Below are positions 50,983 to 60,789 of a DNA stretch of 64,000 bases, piece after piece. The DNA comes from CAYVTZ01 sp964454685 (lineage in GTDB: Bacteria; Bacillota; Clostridia; Christensenellales; Christensenellaceae). How positions within the stretch are numbered: the first letter of the stretch is position 1; each line of letters opens with the position of its first letter. A program made the translations under genes and the position numbers. Under the pieces are notes generated by a model, which did no database searches, was not told where the DNA came from, and was given only the letters and a program-made list of their open reading frames with translations. The stretch covers positions 94,047-158,046 of the forward strand of contig CAYVTZ010000001.1 of NCBI GenBank assembly GCA_964454685.1, read 5' to 3'.

Positions 50983-52956
50983 TTATTTGATTAAATTCAG
51001 AACCTTGCTCACCACGTTTTCTTTGGTGAACCCGAACTTCTCAAACAACACTTTTGCCGGAGCCGAAGCGCCAAAATGGTCGATCGTCAGCGTGTCGCCT
51101 TCAAAGCCGGTGTATTTCGCCCAGCCAAACGGAGAAGCCGCTTCCACCACCATGCGCTTACGAATTGCGCTCGGCAGAACGCTCTCTTTGTAAGCCGCAT
51201 CCTGTTCTTCAAACAGTTCCACACACGGCATGGAAACCACACGCACGCGCTTACCCTGCGCTTCCAAATCCGCAGCAGCATCCATGCACAGCGAAACTTC
51301 GCTGCCCGTCGCAATCAAGATCGCCTCCGGGTCTTTCACATCTTTGAGGATGTATCCGCCCTTGAGCGCATCCTTGCCGGAACCGGCAAGCTGTGGCAGC
51401 GGCTGACGGGAGAACGCCATCGCGGAAGGCGCATTCTTGGTCATTGCAAAACAGTAAGCAGCCGCAGTTTCGCGGTTGTCCGCCGGACGCCAGGTGTAGA
51501 CACCGGGGGTCGAGCGCAGCGCCGCAAGCTGTTCGATAGGCTCGTGCGTCGCACCGTCCTCGCCTACGCCAATGGAGTCATGCGTAAACACATACGTTAC
51601 AGGCAGCTCCATGAGCGAGCTCATGCGCATTGCCGCCTTCAAATAATCATAAAACACAAGGAACGTCGCGCAGTACGGCTTCACTCCGCCATGCAGCGCC
51701 ATGCCGTTGCACACCGCCGCCATCGCAAATTCGCGGATACCAAAGTGGATGTTCGTACCCAAACGGTTGTCCGCCGCGTAAAAATCTTTGTCCTTCATCT
51801 GCGAAAGGTTTGCAGGCGCAAGGTCTGCGCTGCCGCCCATCAGTTGCGGAACCATCTTTGCAACACGGTTCAACACCTCCTGCGAGCTTTGACGCGTCGC
51901 CTTCGGCTCATCGTCAAATTTCCAGAAATCTTCATCAAACAAGGATGCGTCAATGGGCTTCTTGTATGCCTCATACTGCTTCGCCAGTTCGGGGAATTGC
52001 TTGCAATATTCCGCAAACATTGCGTTCCATGCGTCCTCGTTCTTCGCCAGATCCGCGCTAATCGCCGCAAAGTTTTGCTTCACTTCCTCTGGCACGGTAA
52101 ACGCGTCATATGTCCAGCCAAGGTTCTGCTTCATTGCGTCGATGTTTTCCTGACCCAGCGGCGCACCGTGGCATCCCGCCGAACCCGCTTTTGCAGGGCA
52201 GCCGTAACCAATCGTGGTGTTGATGATGATAAGCGACGGCTTACCCGTCTCAGCTTTCGCCGCGGCAATCGCCTTGGAAATGCTGTCGATATCTTCGTTG
52301 CCGTCCGCAACCGTCAGCACCTGCCAGCCATATGCTTCATAACGCGCCTTCACATCCTCGCCGAATGTCACGTTGATGTTGCCTTCAATGGTAATATCGT
52401 TCTTGTCATACAAAACAATCAGCTTGCCCAGTTTCAGCGTGCCCGCCAAGGAGCTTGCCTCACCGGAAATACCTTCCTGCAAGCAACCGTCGCCGGTCAG
52501 CGCGTAGGTGTAATGATCTACCACATCAAAGTTCGGCTTGTTGAACTGCGCCGCCAAATGCGCTTCCGCCATTGCAAAACCCACTGCCATTGCAATGCCC
52601 TGACCCAGCGGACCGGAAGTCGCTTCCACACCCGGTGTCATACCAAATTCAGGATGCCCCGGCGTCTTGGATTCCCACTGACGGAAATTTTTGATATCCT
52701 CAATGCTCACACCATAATCAAACAAGTGCAGCAGCGAATACAGCAGCATCGAAGCGTGCCCCGCGCTCAGAATAAAACGGTCGCGGTTGTCCCATTTGGG
52801 GTTCTTGGGGTTGTGCTTCATGTGCTTGGTCCAAAGCGTGTACGCCATGGGGGAAGCACCCAGCGGCAAGCCCGGATGTCCGCTGTTCGCCTTTTGAATG
52901 GCCTCCGCAGCCAGAAAACGCATCGAATTGATGCTCAATTTGTCAATATTTGCCAT
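50983..52956 (-). CDS. tkt: Transketolase
   Basis: 657 residues, full length, with AGGAGG before the ATG. N-terminal NSGHPGLPLGASPMAYTLW, thiamine-diphosphate motif GDGCLQEGISGEA ending near YDKNDIT, and the central DSIGVGEDGATHEP with the catalytic His/Glu of the second domain. It moves two-carbon units between ketoses and aldoses in the non-oxidative pentose phosphate pathway. It is a single full-length protein rather than the split form found in some Clostridia. Consensus promoter upstream. Confidence 0.97.
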   Translation of the reverse strand: MANIDKLSINSMRFLAAEAIQKANSGHPGLPLGASPMAYTLWTKHMKHNPKNPKWDNRDRFILSAGHASMLLYSLLHLFDYGVSIEDIKNFRQWESKTPGHPEFGMTPGVEATSGPLGQGIAMAVGFAMAEAHLAAQFNKPNFDVVDHYTYALTGDGCLQEGISGEASSLAGTLKLGKLIVLYDKNDITIEGNINVTFGEDVKARYEAYGWQVLTVADGNEDIDSISKAIAAAKAETGKPSLIIINTTIGYGCPAKAGSAGCHGAPLGQENIDAMKQNLGWTYDAFTVPEEVKQNFAAISADLAKNEDAWNAMFAEYCKQFPELAKQYEAYKKPIDASLFDEDFWKFDDEPKATRQSSQEVLNRVAKMVPQLMGGSADLAPANLSQMKDKDFYAADNRLGTNIHFGIREFAMAAVCNGMALHGGVKPYCATFLVFYDYLKAAMRMSSLMELPVTYVFTHDSIGVGEDGATHEPIEQLAALRSTPGVYTWRPADNRETAAAYCFAMTKNAPSAMAFSRQPLPQLAGSGKDALKGGYILKDVKDPEAILIATGSEVSLCMDAAADLEAQGKRVRVVSMPCVELFEEQDAAYKESVLPSAIRKRMVVEAASPFGWAKYTGFEGDTLTIDHFGASAPAKVLFEKFGFTKENVVSKVLNLIK

Positions 52957-53084
52957 ACTATCCTCCTAAAAATTTGGTTTTACAGCGGTCAAACTTGATA
53001 TGTAAGAAAATTATGTAAACCGCTTGCATACGCAATTCATATCAAAAGTCCAGCTTTTGCAAATTGCGATATTACTTTGCATTC

Positions 53085-53113
53085 ATTATACCCGCTTTTT
53101 CGCATGGTTTCAA
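53085..53113 (-). promoter_or_regulatory. Promoter of tkt
   Basis: Minus-strand TTGAAA, 17 bases, TATAAT. The leader contains a CAAAAG/CTTTTG stem flanked by GCAATT/AATTGC. The remaining sequence to the ileS terminator holds no recognisable gene. Confidence 0.7.
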
Positions 53114-53398
53114 TAACACAACTCAAACTTTTTCATAAAAATGTTAAAAATTAACATTTTGTGATAATTTCATGTGCTGAAATAAATTGTAAGATGAAAA
53201 AAACAACAGCACTCTCCTTCATCGTTGTGCGCAAGATCATTAACCTCCGGCGCTTTTGGTCTCAAAGGCACACATCGCAGACTTACCCAAGCAAAGATTT
53301 TGTCAGCACAGCTCATTTTCCGGCTGATTTCCTTACCACAGAGGCTTGCTTGTTTCTGTGGCATAACCGCACTGTGCCGTGCAACGTTGCACCCACTC

Positions 53399-53433
53399 AA
53401 AAAGCAGGGCAACCCAAACGGCTCGCCCTGCTT
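53399..53433 (-). terminator. Terminator of ileS
   Basis: Minus-strand 9-bp stem AAGCAGGGC/GCCCTGCTT with a 14-base loop and a short T-tract. Confidence 0.75.
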
Positions 53434-53452
53434 CACATCGATATTCTCTACT

Positions 53453-56400
53453 CTATCGTTTTTCTACACCAATAACGGCTTTTTCCCCGTTAATGTCCCA
53501 TTCCTTTGTGTGCCCCTGCGCACCGCCCACCGTCAACGCAACGCCCAGCACATCCTTTTGAATCTCCGCACTGAATTTCTGCGCCACCGCGTGAATCTTC
53601 TGCGTGCCGTCAATGCTAACCGCAATTTTGTCCATCACCTCAAAGCCTGCGTCCTTGCGCATCGTCTGAATTTTGGAAACCAGCTCGCGCACAAACCCTT
53701 CTTCAATCAGCTCCGGCGTCAGCGTCGTGTCCAGCACCACCGCAAAGTCGCCGTCTGCCTGCGCTATAAAGCCCTCTTTTTGTTTTGGCTCAATCAGCAA
53801 ATCTTCCAGCATAAGCGCAACTTTTTCACCATTTACTTCAAATTCATACGCTTTGCCCGATTGCACGGTCTCCACCACCGCAACGCCGTCCGCACCGGAT
53901 AAGTGCTGCTGGATGCCGCCCATCAGCTTGCCGTATTTCGGGCCAACCGTTCGCATCTGCGGCTTGAGTGCATAATCAATGAATTGCTTCGCCTGCGCGC
54001 CCAGCTCCACTTGCTTTACATTCAGCTCTCCACGCACGATTTCCAATGCCCCCGCAGGCAGGTCACTGCTGCCGCTTGCATACAGCTTCGCAATGGGCTG
54101 ACGGTTTTTGATGTTTGCCGTGTTGCGCGCCGCGCGTCCCGCCGCAACAATCTTCATCACATCCTCCATCTCCCAATCCAGTTTCAACGCGTTCCACTGG
54201 GCTGTCGGAAATGCGCACAGATGTACCGACGCAGGTGCTCCCGCGTCCACACTGCGCACCAGATTCTGATAGATGCTCTCTGCCATAAACGGCGCAAAGG
54301 GCGCAATCAAGCGCGACATCGTCTCCAAAACAGTGTACAGCGTCATAAACGCGTCGATCTTATCCTGCTCCATGCCTTCACCCCAAAAGCGATCACGGCA
54401 ACGGCGCACATACCAGTTGGAAAGTTCGTCCACAAAATCACCCACCGCGCGCGCAGATTCCGTGATGCGGTATGTGTCCAGTTCCTTGCAAACCGTCTCC
54501 ACCAAGCCGGAAAGCCGCGACAGCACCCACTTGTCCATCACATGCGTCGGCGCAAAGTTCTTGTGCTCGGTCGGGTTAAAGGAGTCGATCTCCGCATAGA
54601 GGATATAGAACGCATAGGTGTTCCATAACGTGCCCATCAGCTTGCGCTGCACCTCGCTCACCGCTTCGTCATAAAAGCGCGAGGGCAGCCACGGCGCGCT
54701 CCCCGCGTAAAAGTACCAACGCACCGCATCCGCACCCTGCTTGTCCAGCACGCTCCACGGGTCAACCACGTTGCCCTTGTGCTTGCTCATCTTCTGTCCG
54801 TCCTTGTCCTGCACATGCCCCAGCACAATGCAGTTTTCAAAAGGTGCACGGTCGAAAATCAATGTACCGATCGCCAGCAGCGTGTAGAACCATCCGCGCG
54901 TCTGATCCACAGCTTCGCTGATGAAGTTCGCCGGAAAATGCGCTTCAAATTTCTCTTTGTTTTCAAAGGGGTAGTGCCACTGCGCAAAGGGCATAGAGCC
55001 ACTGTCATACCAGCAATCGATGACCTCCGGCGCACGCTTCATGCTGCCACCGCATTTGGGGCAAGCCAGCGTAATGGGATCAAGGAACGGCTTGTGCAGT
55101 TCCACATCCCCCGGCACATCCTGCTGCGCCATATCGATCAACTCCGCACGCGAACCAATTACATGAATCTCGCCGCAATCGCAGACCCACACCGGCAACG
55201 GTGTTCCCCAATAACGCTCGCGGGAGATTCCCCAGTCGATCACGTTTTCTAGGAAGTTGCCCATACGACCATCGCGGATATTCTCCGGCAGCCAGTTCAC
55301 ACTTGCGTTGTTTTTCAGCAGATTGTCGCGCAGCGCGGTCATTTTGATAAACCAACTGCTCCGCGCATAATAGATTAGCGGCGTGTCGCAACGCCAGCAG
55401 AAAGGGTAGCTATGCTCGTATTCCATACGCGCCACCAGCAGCCCCGCCGCCTCCAAATCCGCCATAATCAGCTTGTCCGCATCCTTAACGAACACCCCCG
55501 CCCACGGCGTGTTCTCCGGCATCGTACCATCCGGCTTCACAAGCTGCACAAACGGCAAGTCATAGCGTTTGCCCACGCGCGCGTCGTCCTCACCAAATGC
55601 AGGAGCCATATGCACGATTCCGCTGCCATCCGTCAGCGTGACAAACTCGTCACAGGTCACAAACCATGCCTTTTTGTCTGCTTCCACCAGTTGAAACAGC
55701 GGCTCATATTCCTTGTATTCCAAATCCTTGCCCATGCAGGTTTTGAGCACCGTTGTCCCCTCACCCAGCACTTTTTCCACCAGCGCCGCCGCCATATAAT
55801 AGCAATCGCCGTTGCTGTCCGAAACCAAAACATATTCCTCATTCGGATTCACGCACAGAGCCACATTAGAGGGCAGTGTCCACGGCGTCGTCGTCCATGC
55901 GAGGAAGTACGCATCCTCCCCCTTCACATGAAAACGCACAAAAATGGATGTTTCTTTCACATCGTGATATCCCTGCGCCACCTCGTGCGAGGAGAGCGCC
56001 GTTCCGCAGCGCGGGCAGTACGGCACAATTTTGTGCCCCTTATACAGCAATCCTTTTTTGTGGATTTCCTTCAAAGACCACCACACCGATTCAATGTAAT
56101 TGTCCTCATACGTCACATACGGATCATCCATGTCCGCCCAAAATCCCACGCGGTCAGACATCCGTTCCCATTCGCCTTTATACTTCCAAACAGATTCCTT
56201 GCATTTCTGGATAAACGGCTCTACGCCATATTCTTCAATCTGCTCCTTGCCGTCCAGCCCCAGCATTTTTTCGACTTCCAGCTCCACCGGCAGGCCGTGC
56301 GTATCCCAGCCCGCTTTGCGCAGCACGTTATACCCCTGCATGGTCTTGTATCGCGGAATCAAATCCTTGATGCAGCGCGTCAAAATGTGACCGATATGCG

Positions 56401-56560
56401 GCTTACCGTTTGCTGTCGGCGGCCCATCGTAAAACGTGAACTCCGGCTTGCCTTTGCTCTGCTCCACCGTCTGCTCAAAAACTTTCTGCTCTTTCCAAAA
56501 CTCCAGAATCTCCAGTTCGCGTTCCTGAAATTTCAAATCCGTCGATACTTTCTTGTACAT
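53453..56560 (-). CDS. ileS: Isoleucyl-tRNA synthetase
   Basis: 1035 residues. Class I motifs: HIGH as PTANGKPHIGHILTR, and KMSKS as DKDGQKMSKHKGNV. The editing domain and anticodon-binding domain are present; the KMSKH form and the GWDTHGLPVELEVEKML context place it in the class-II-like IleS group, which in characterised species is naturally tolerant of mupirocin (family knowledge, not shown here). It charges tRNA-Ile. Expression is controlled by an isoleucine T-box 420 bases upstream; three 112-bp repeats separate the T-box from the start codon. Confidence 0.97.
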   Translation of the reverse strand: MYKKVSTDLKFQERELEILEFWKEQKVFEQTVEQSKGKPEFTFYDGPPTANGKPHIGHILTRCIKDLIPRYKTMQGYNVLRKAGWDTHGLPVELEVEKMLGLDGKEQIEEYGVEPFIQKCKESVWKYKGEWERMSDRVGFWADMDDPYVTYEDNYIESVWWSLKEIHKKGLLYKGHKIVPYCPRCGTALSSHEVAQGYHDVKETSIFVRFHVKGEDAYFLAWTTTPWTLPSNVALCVNPNEEYVLVSDSNGDCYYMAAALVEKVLGEGTTVLKTCMGKDLEYKEYEPLFQLVEADKKAWFVTCDEFVTLTDGSGIVHMAPAFGEDDARVGKRYDLPFVQLVKPDGTMPENTPWAGVFVKDADKLIMADLEAAGLLVARMEYEHSYPFCWRCDTPLIYYARSSWFIKMTALRDNLLKNNASVNWLPENIRDGRMGNFLENVIDWGISRERYWGTPLPVWVCDCGEIHVIGSRAELIDMAQQDVPGDVELHKPFLDPITLACPKCGGSMKRAPEVIDCWYDSGSMPFAQWHYPFENKEKFEAHFPANFISEAVDQTRGWFYTLLAIGTLIFDRAPFENCIVLGHVQDKDGQKMSKHKGNVVDPWSVLDKQGADAVRWYFYAGSAPWLPSRFYDEAVSEVQRKLMGTLWNTYAFYILYAEIDSFNPTEHKNFAPTHVMDKWVLSRLSGLVETVCKELDTYRITESARAVGDFVDELSNWYVRRCRDRFWGEGMEQDKIDAFMTLYTVLETMSRLIAPFAPFMAESIYQNLVRSVDAGAPASVHLCAFPTAQWNALKLDWEMEDVMKIVAAGRAARNTANIKNRQPIAKLYASGSSDLPAGALEIVRGELNVKQVELGAQAKQFIDYALKPQMRTVGPKYGKLMGGIQQHLSGADGVAVVETVQSGKAYEFEVNGEKVALMLEDLLIEPKQKEGFIAQADGDFAVVLDTTLTPELIEEGFVRELVSKIQTMRKDAGFEVMDKIAVSIDGTQKIHAVAQKFSAEIQKDVLGVALTVGGAQGHTKEWDINGEKAVIGVEKR

Positions 56561-56590
56561 GCTTATTTGCTCCCTTCCTGCTTTTACTTT

Positions 56591-56940
56591 CTTTTTAGAA
56601 AAAAAGAAAGTAACAAAGAAAAATCAATTTGCCTATTTCCGCCAATCCCCGCTTCATTCACGAAAGATTGCTGTTCGCTCGTTTCCCTGACGCCTTCTCT
56701 TCCTTTTAAGAAAAAAAGAAAGTAACAAAGAAAAATCAATTTGCCTTATTTCCGCCAATCCCCGCTTCATTCGCGAAAGATTGCTGTTCGCTTGTTTCCC
56801 TGACGCCTTCTCTTTCTTTTAGAAAAAGCAAGTAACAAAGAAAAATCAATTTGCCTATTTCCGCCAATCCCCGCTTCATTCACGAAAGATTGCTGTTTGC
56901 TTGTTTCCCTACCGTCTTCTCTTTCTTTTGATTCTTCTCT
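56591..56940. repeat. Three tandem ~112-bp repeats in the ileS leader
   Basis: Three near-identical units spaced 112 and 110 bases apart, each containing AGTAACAAAGAAAAATCAAT, CCGCCAATCCCCGCTTCATT and GAAAGATTGCTGTT. Each begins with a short AAAGAAAGT-type inverted repeat (clearest in the first). They lie between the T-box terminator and the ileS start. Unit length and lack of spacers exclude CRISPR. Origin unknown. Confidence 0.85.
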
Positions 56941-56980
56941 TTTTTCCCAAAAAGAAAAGAACATTTCCCATTAATCCCAC

Positions 56981-57214
56981 TAAATTAAAACAGCCGCCCC
57001 AAGCATCGCTCAGGACGGCCATATAACCGCGGTACCACCCGAATTCCGCACACACAGATGCGCGGCACTCTTGCCACTTCACGCGTAGCATACGCGATGC
57101 GTCTTGTCGCAGTGATAATTGTAACCGTGTTGCCGCAGGGCTCACACCGTCCCCCGCTCGCTCGCTGGTCTGCCGCTTACAACGTTTGTCTGCTTCGCAC
57201 CGAATATTCAAACT
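56981..57214 (-). promoter_or_regulatory. Isoleucine T-box leader of ileS
   Basis: The minus strand has the T-box core TGGTACCGCGG (57027-57037), followed by a terminator stem GCCGTCC/GGGCGGC and a U-rich tract. Stem I is closed by TTGTAA/TTACAA, and the adjacent loop holds an ATC isoleucine specifier (57114-57116) followed by A. Uncharged tRNA-Ile should stabilise the antiterminator and permit ileS transcription. Confidence 0.92.
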
Positions 57215-57220
57215 CTAATT

Positions 57221-57249
57221 ATTATAAGGAAAAACGCCGTGTTTGTAAA
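57221..57249 (-). promoter_or_regulatory. Promoter of the T-box-ileS unit
   Basis: Minus-strand TTTACA, 17 bases, TATAAT, placing the start just before T-box stem I. Confidence 0.75.
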
Positions 57250-57316
57250 GGATTTTATACTTGTATCGTTTCAATGTAGTCCGATTGGCGAAATCTCCCT
57301 TTTCAGACGCGCCTTC

Positions 57317-57802
57317 TTACACCTCCACCACCTTCACGTCATTCCCGTTGCGCTCAATCACCTTCATCAAATCATCAAACGCCATCCAAACCGTCGCCGT
57401 GTTCACGCAGGGGTGCACGCCCACTTTTGCCTTACCCAGCAGTGCCTGATCGACAATCACCTCCACCGCCGCATCCACATCATTCAAAACCCCCAACGGC
57501 GAAACCGCGCCCTTCTTCAGCCCTAAATATTTCTCCAGTCGCTCGTCCGATCCAAAGCTCAGTCTGCTGCTGGGGATCAACTGTGCCAGCCGCTTCAAAT
57601 CCGCACTTTTGTCTTTTTGCACCAACACCAAAAAGTGCCGTTTCCCGCTTCCATCCCGCAAAAACAGGTTTTTCGGCACCTCGCCACGGTCGCAAATATG
57701 CAAGCGCTCCATGTCCTCAATGGTGTGCACCGCCTCATGCTCCTGCACCTCAAACGCAATTCCCAATTCTTCCAGCTTGTTCAAAACCCGCTCGTGTTCC
57801 AT
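57317..57802 (-). CDS. YbaK/ProX-family aminoacyl-tRNA deacylase
   Basis: 161 residues from MEHERVLNKLEELGIAFEV. YbaK/EbsC fold with KNLFLRDGSGKRHFLVLVQKD (catalytic Lys of the family lies in such a KxLFL segment, here given by KNLFL), then LSFGSDERLEKYLGLKKGAVSPLGVLND. PrdX/ProXp-ala-like proteins hydrolyse mischarged Ala- or Cys-tRNA-Pro. It is monocistronic. Exact amino-acid specificity is not readable. Confidence 0.9.
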   Translation of the reverse strand: MEHERVLNKLEELGIAFEVQEHEAVHTIEDMERLHICDRGEVPKNLFLRDGSGKRHFLVLVQKDKSADLKRLAQLIPSSRLSFGSDERLEKYLGLKKGAVSPLGVLNDVDAAVEVIVDQALLGKAKVGVHPCVNTATVWMAFDDLMKVIERNGNDVKVVEV

Positions 57803-57828
57803 AGGCCCTCCCTCACAAATCCATCTCA

Positions 57829-57856
57829 TTTATATGTTTATTTTGTTGCAAAGCAA
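57829..57856 (-). promoter_or_regulatory. Promoter of the deacylase gene
   Basis: Minus-strand TTGCTT, 16 bases, TATAAA. Confidence 0.5.
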
Positions 57857-57949
57857 TGCATTCCACGCTGTCAAAAAAGACGGTCGCAGCGTTACCCATT
57901 GCCCGCTCCCCGCCTCCGCAAACCCGTGTGTAGCAGCCTTACCAACACG

Positions 57950-59272
57950 CTACAATTCGTGCTCCGGCTCTTTCTTACCGATGAACGCACGGTATTCCTT
58001 CACTTTTTTCTCGTATCCTTGGTCAGACGGTTCGTAGAATACCATACCCGCCAGCTCATCCGGCAGATATTGCTGCTGCACATAGTGCCGCGGAAAGTCG
58101 TGTGGAAATTGATATTTGCCGCTCGCAGGCGCGTGTTTCGCTTTTTCGTACCCCATCTCCTGCAAATACGGCGGCACCTTCTGATTCTTGGTGTGCTTCG
58201 CCGCAGAAAACGCCTTGGAAATCGCCCGCTCCACGCTATTGCTCTTGGGCGACTCACACAAATAGATGATCGCCTGCGCAATGTTCAGCCGCGCTTCCGG
58301 CATCCCGTTAAACATCAGAGCCTGATACGCCGCCACACATTGATTGAGCACACTTGGGTTCGCCAATCCCACATCCTCCGAGGCATGCGCAATCATGCGC
58401 CGTACGGGCACGCGCGGGTCTACGCCGGCATATTCCATGCGCGCAAACCAAAATAACGCCGCGTCGCTGTCCGATCCGCGCAGCGATTTGCAAAACGCTG
58501 ATAGCATGTCATAGTATTCCTGATCGTCCATACGCAGCGCCCGCTGCTGGATGGACTGCTCAGCAATTTCCAATGTGATGTGGATACACCCCTTGCGATC
58601 CGGCTTGGTCGTCAGCACCGCCAGCTCCAGCGCATTGAGCGCACTACGCACATCCCCGTTCGCCACGTCCGCCCAGTGCGCCACCGCGTCCTCGTCCAAA
58701 TGTAAATCCATGTTGCCGAATCCCCGTTCCACGTCCTGCGCCGCCCGCCGTACCGCCGCCGCAATGTCCTCTTCCGTCAACGGGTAGAATTCAAACAATC
58801 TGCAACGCGAGACAATCGCGCTCGTCATCGCCGCCATCGGATTCTCCGTCGTAGACCCGATCAGTTTGATGATGCCCGCCTCCATCGCCGGAAGCACGCT
58901 ATCACTCTGCGATTTCGACCACCGATGACACTCATCCAGCAGCAAAAAGCTCTCGCGCCCATACAGTTTCAGCGCGTTCTCCGCTTGATCAATCACCTCA
59001 CGAACATCCTTTACCCCACTGGTGACGGCATTCAGCTTGTAAAAATCACTGCCCGTTGTCGCCGCAATGATCGCAGCCAGCGTGCTTTTTCCACAGCCCG
59101 GCGGTCCCCAAAAAATGCAGGAACCCAGCTTGTCCGCCTCAATCGCGCGGCGCAGCAGCGTTCCCTTGCCTACAATGTGCACCTGTCCCAAAAATTCGTC
59201 CATTGTGCGCGGGCGCATCCGATCCGCCAGCGGCGCTTTTTTCTTTAAATTTTCCGAAAATAAATCGGTCAT
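57950..59272 (-). CDS. rarA: Replication-associated recombination protein A
   Basis: 440 residues from MTDLFSENLKKKAPLADRMR. AAA+ clamp-loader-like ATPase: RPRTMDEFLGQ, Walker A FWGPPGCGKST, Walker B LLLDECHRWSK (family normally DEIHRF), sensor STTENP, and the C-terminal tetramerisation domain ending PDELAGMVFYEPSDQGYE. RarA/MgsA acts at stalled replication forks with single-strand-binding protein and RecA. The upstream region to 59440 shows no convincing promoter. Confidence 0.95.
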   Translation of the reverse strand: MTDLFSENLKKKAPLADRMRPRTMDEFLGQVHIVGKGTLLRRAIEADKLGSCIFWGPPGCGKSTLAAIIAATTGSDFYKLNAVTSGVKDVREVIDQAENALKLYGRESFLLLDECHRWSKSQSDSVLPAMEAGIIKLIGSTTENPMAAMTSAIVSRCRLFEFYPLTEEDIAAAVRRAAQDVERGFGNMDLHLDEDAVAHWADVANGDVRSALNALELAVLTTKPDRKGCIHITLEIAEQSIQQRALRMDDQEYYDMLSAFCKSLRGSDSDAALFWFARMEYAGVDPRVPVRRMIAHASEDVGLANPSVLNQCVAAYQALMFNGMPEARLNIAQAIIYLCESPKSNSVERAISKAFSAAKHTKNQKVPPYLQEMGYEKAKHAPASGKYQFPHDFPRHYVQQQYLPDELAGMVFYEPSDQGYEKKVKEYRAFIGKKEPEHEL

Positions 59273-59441
59273 ATCTTTCTTCCCTTTTCCTGCTATTCCA
59301 AGCACCATGAAGCATTTCTTGTTTCCGCATTCATGTGCTTAGCGCATCTTGCAATTCTAAATTCTACATTCAAAATTCAGCATTTCCCCTTTATTATACT
59401 CCAAATCCCACTTGGTGCAAAATATTTCTTGCCGAATATTA

Positions 59442-59470
59442 TTGATAAAACCCCCTGCTCATATTATAAT
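59442..59470 (+). promoter_or_regulatory. Promoter of serC-serA
   Basis: TTGATA, 17 bases, TATAAT, giving a 5' untranslated region of about 228 bases. Confidence 0.75.
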
Positions 59471-59476
59471 GTTTTA

Positions 59477-59704
59477 GTAAGATTGTCCAAAAAAGAACAA
59501 TCAAAACGCCGATCGGGTTGCAACTGTCATTTTCTTGGCACATCCTAACCCTCAAGAAGGTTCGTCCTTGTTGCCCAAATCGCAAAGCGGCCGGCATCGC
59601 TTGCGCATAGGAATCACGAGGCTCTCAGCTTTCTGATCGGTCTGTATCACCGGCAGAGAATCTTCGCACCCACGGGTGCGAAAAAATAAATTTGGAGGAA
59701 TCAC
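59477..59704 (+). promoter_or_regulatory. Long structured leader of serC-serA
   Basis: Gene-free leader with several stems: GATTGT/ACAATC near the start, a CGCAA(A)GCG/CGCTTGCG hairpin, a long-range CCGATC/GATCGG pairing, and TTCGCACCC/GGGTGCGAA just before the ribosome site. No known riboswitch consensus or U-tract terminator is recognised; regulation at translation start is possible. Confidence 0.5.
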
Positions 59705-60787
59705 ATGGAAAGAGTATACAATTTTTCGGCTGGCCCGGCGTGCTTGCCTATCGAGGTGCTCAAGCAGGCGCAGACAGAGTTTATTTCCTATGGCAGCAGC
59801 GGCATGAATGTCATGGAGATGAGCCATCGCTCCAAGGATTATGAAGCCATCATCGGCGCAGCGCAGTCCGATCTGCGTGAGTTGATGGGCATTCCGGACA
59901 ATTATAGCGTACTGTTTGTGCAGGGTGGCGCTTCGCTTCAGTTTTCCATGGTTCCGCTCAACTTAATGACAACGCATCAAAAGGCGTACTATGTCAACAC
60001 CGGCATGTGGTCAAAAAAGGCGATCTCCGAGGCAAAAAAGACGGGGACAGTCAATGTTGTTGCCTCCTCCGAGGACAAAACATTTTCCTATATCCCGGAG
60101 TTGAATAAAGAGATGTTTACACCGGATGCGGATTACGTGCACATCACCTCCAATAATACCATTTACGGAACGCGTTATACGGCTCTGCCGGATACAAACG
60201 GGCTTCCGATTGTGTCGGATATGTCCTCCTGCATCCTTTCCGAGGTCATGAACGTCGCGGATTACGGCATTATCTATGCAGGGGCGCAAAAGAACATCGG
60301 CCCTGCCGGTGTCACGCTGGTCATCATCCGCAACGATTTAATCGGCAAAGCAGCGGCTGGAATTCCCACCATGCTCGATTATAAAACGCATGCAGACAAC
60401 GATTCCATGTACAATACGCCGCCCACCTACGCCATCTATATTGCAGGCTTGGTGTTCAAGCACCTCAAGGCAAACGGCGGCATCGCGGCAATGGAGCAGA
60501 CCAACATCGAAAAAGCAAATCTGCTCTATGATTTTATCGATAACTCCGGCATGTATCAGGCGACCGTAGCAGCGCCGTTCCGCTCCCGCATGAACGTTCC
60601 CTTCATCACGGGCGACGAGGCGAAGGACGCAGCGTTTGTAACAGGCGCAAAGGCAGCCGGTCTCGTCAACCTCAAAGGACACCGCAGCGTAGGCGGCATG
60701 CGCGCCAGCATCTACAACGCAATGCCCATCGAAGGCGTGAAAGCGCTGGTCGATTTCATGAAAAAATTTGAAATGGAGAACAAATAA
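59705..60787 (+). CDS. serC: Phosphoserine aminotransferase
   Basis: 360 residues with GGAGG before the ATG. Class V aminotransferase: NFSAGPACLPIEVLKQAQ, then QGGASLQFSMVPLNL, the PLP lysine in GAQKNIGPAGVTLVII, and RSRMNVPF near the C-terminus. It makes 3-phosphoserine from 3-phosphohydroxypyruvate and glutamate. The next gene, serA, begins two bases after its stop codon, so the two are one operon behind a long leader. Confidence 0.97.
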   Translation: MERVYNFSAGPACLPIEVLKQAQTEFISYGSSGMNVMEMSHRSKDYEAIIGAAQSDLRELMGIPDNYSVLFVQGGASLQFSMVPLNLMTTHQKAYYVNTGMWSKKAISEAKKTGTVNVVASSEDKTFSYIPELNKEMFTPDADYVHITSNNTIYGTRYTALPDTNGLPIVSDMSSCILSEVMNVADYGIIYAGAQKNIGPAGVTLVIIRNDLIGKAAAGIPTMLDYKTHADNDSMYNTPPTYAIYIAGLVFKHLKANGGIAAMEQTNIEKANLLYDFIDNSGMYQATVAAPFRSRMNVPFITGDEAKDAAFVTGAKAAGLVNLKGHRSVGGMRASIYNAMPIEGVKALVDFMKKFEMENK

Positions 60788-60789
60788 TC

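Noticed and set aside
51076..52998. A 640-codon open frame opposite tkt
   Set aside because: It is a shadow of the transketolase codon pattern: no ribosome site, composition rich in Arg/His/Cys, and no recognisable domain.
55412..56725. A 437-codon frame opposite ileS
   Set aside because: Antisense shadow of ileS with no domain and an arginine/histidine-rich composition.
56591..56940. CRISPR array
   Set aside because: Units are about 112 bp, directly adjacent, with no variable spacers and no cas genes nearby.
59510..59620. c-di-GMP (GEMM-like) riboswitch before serC
   Set aside because: CGCAAAGC-n-CCGG resembles part of the GEMM core, but the same bases form a simple hairpin with CGCTTGCG and the other conserved blocks are absent.
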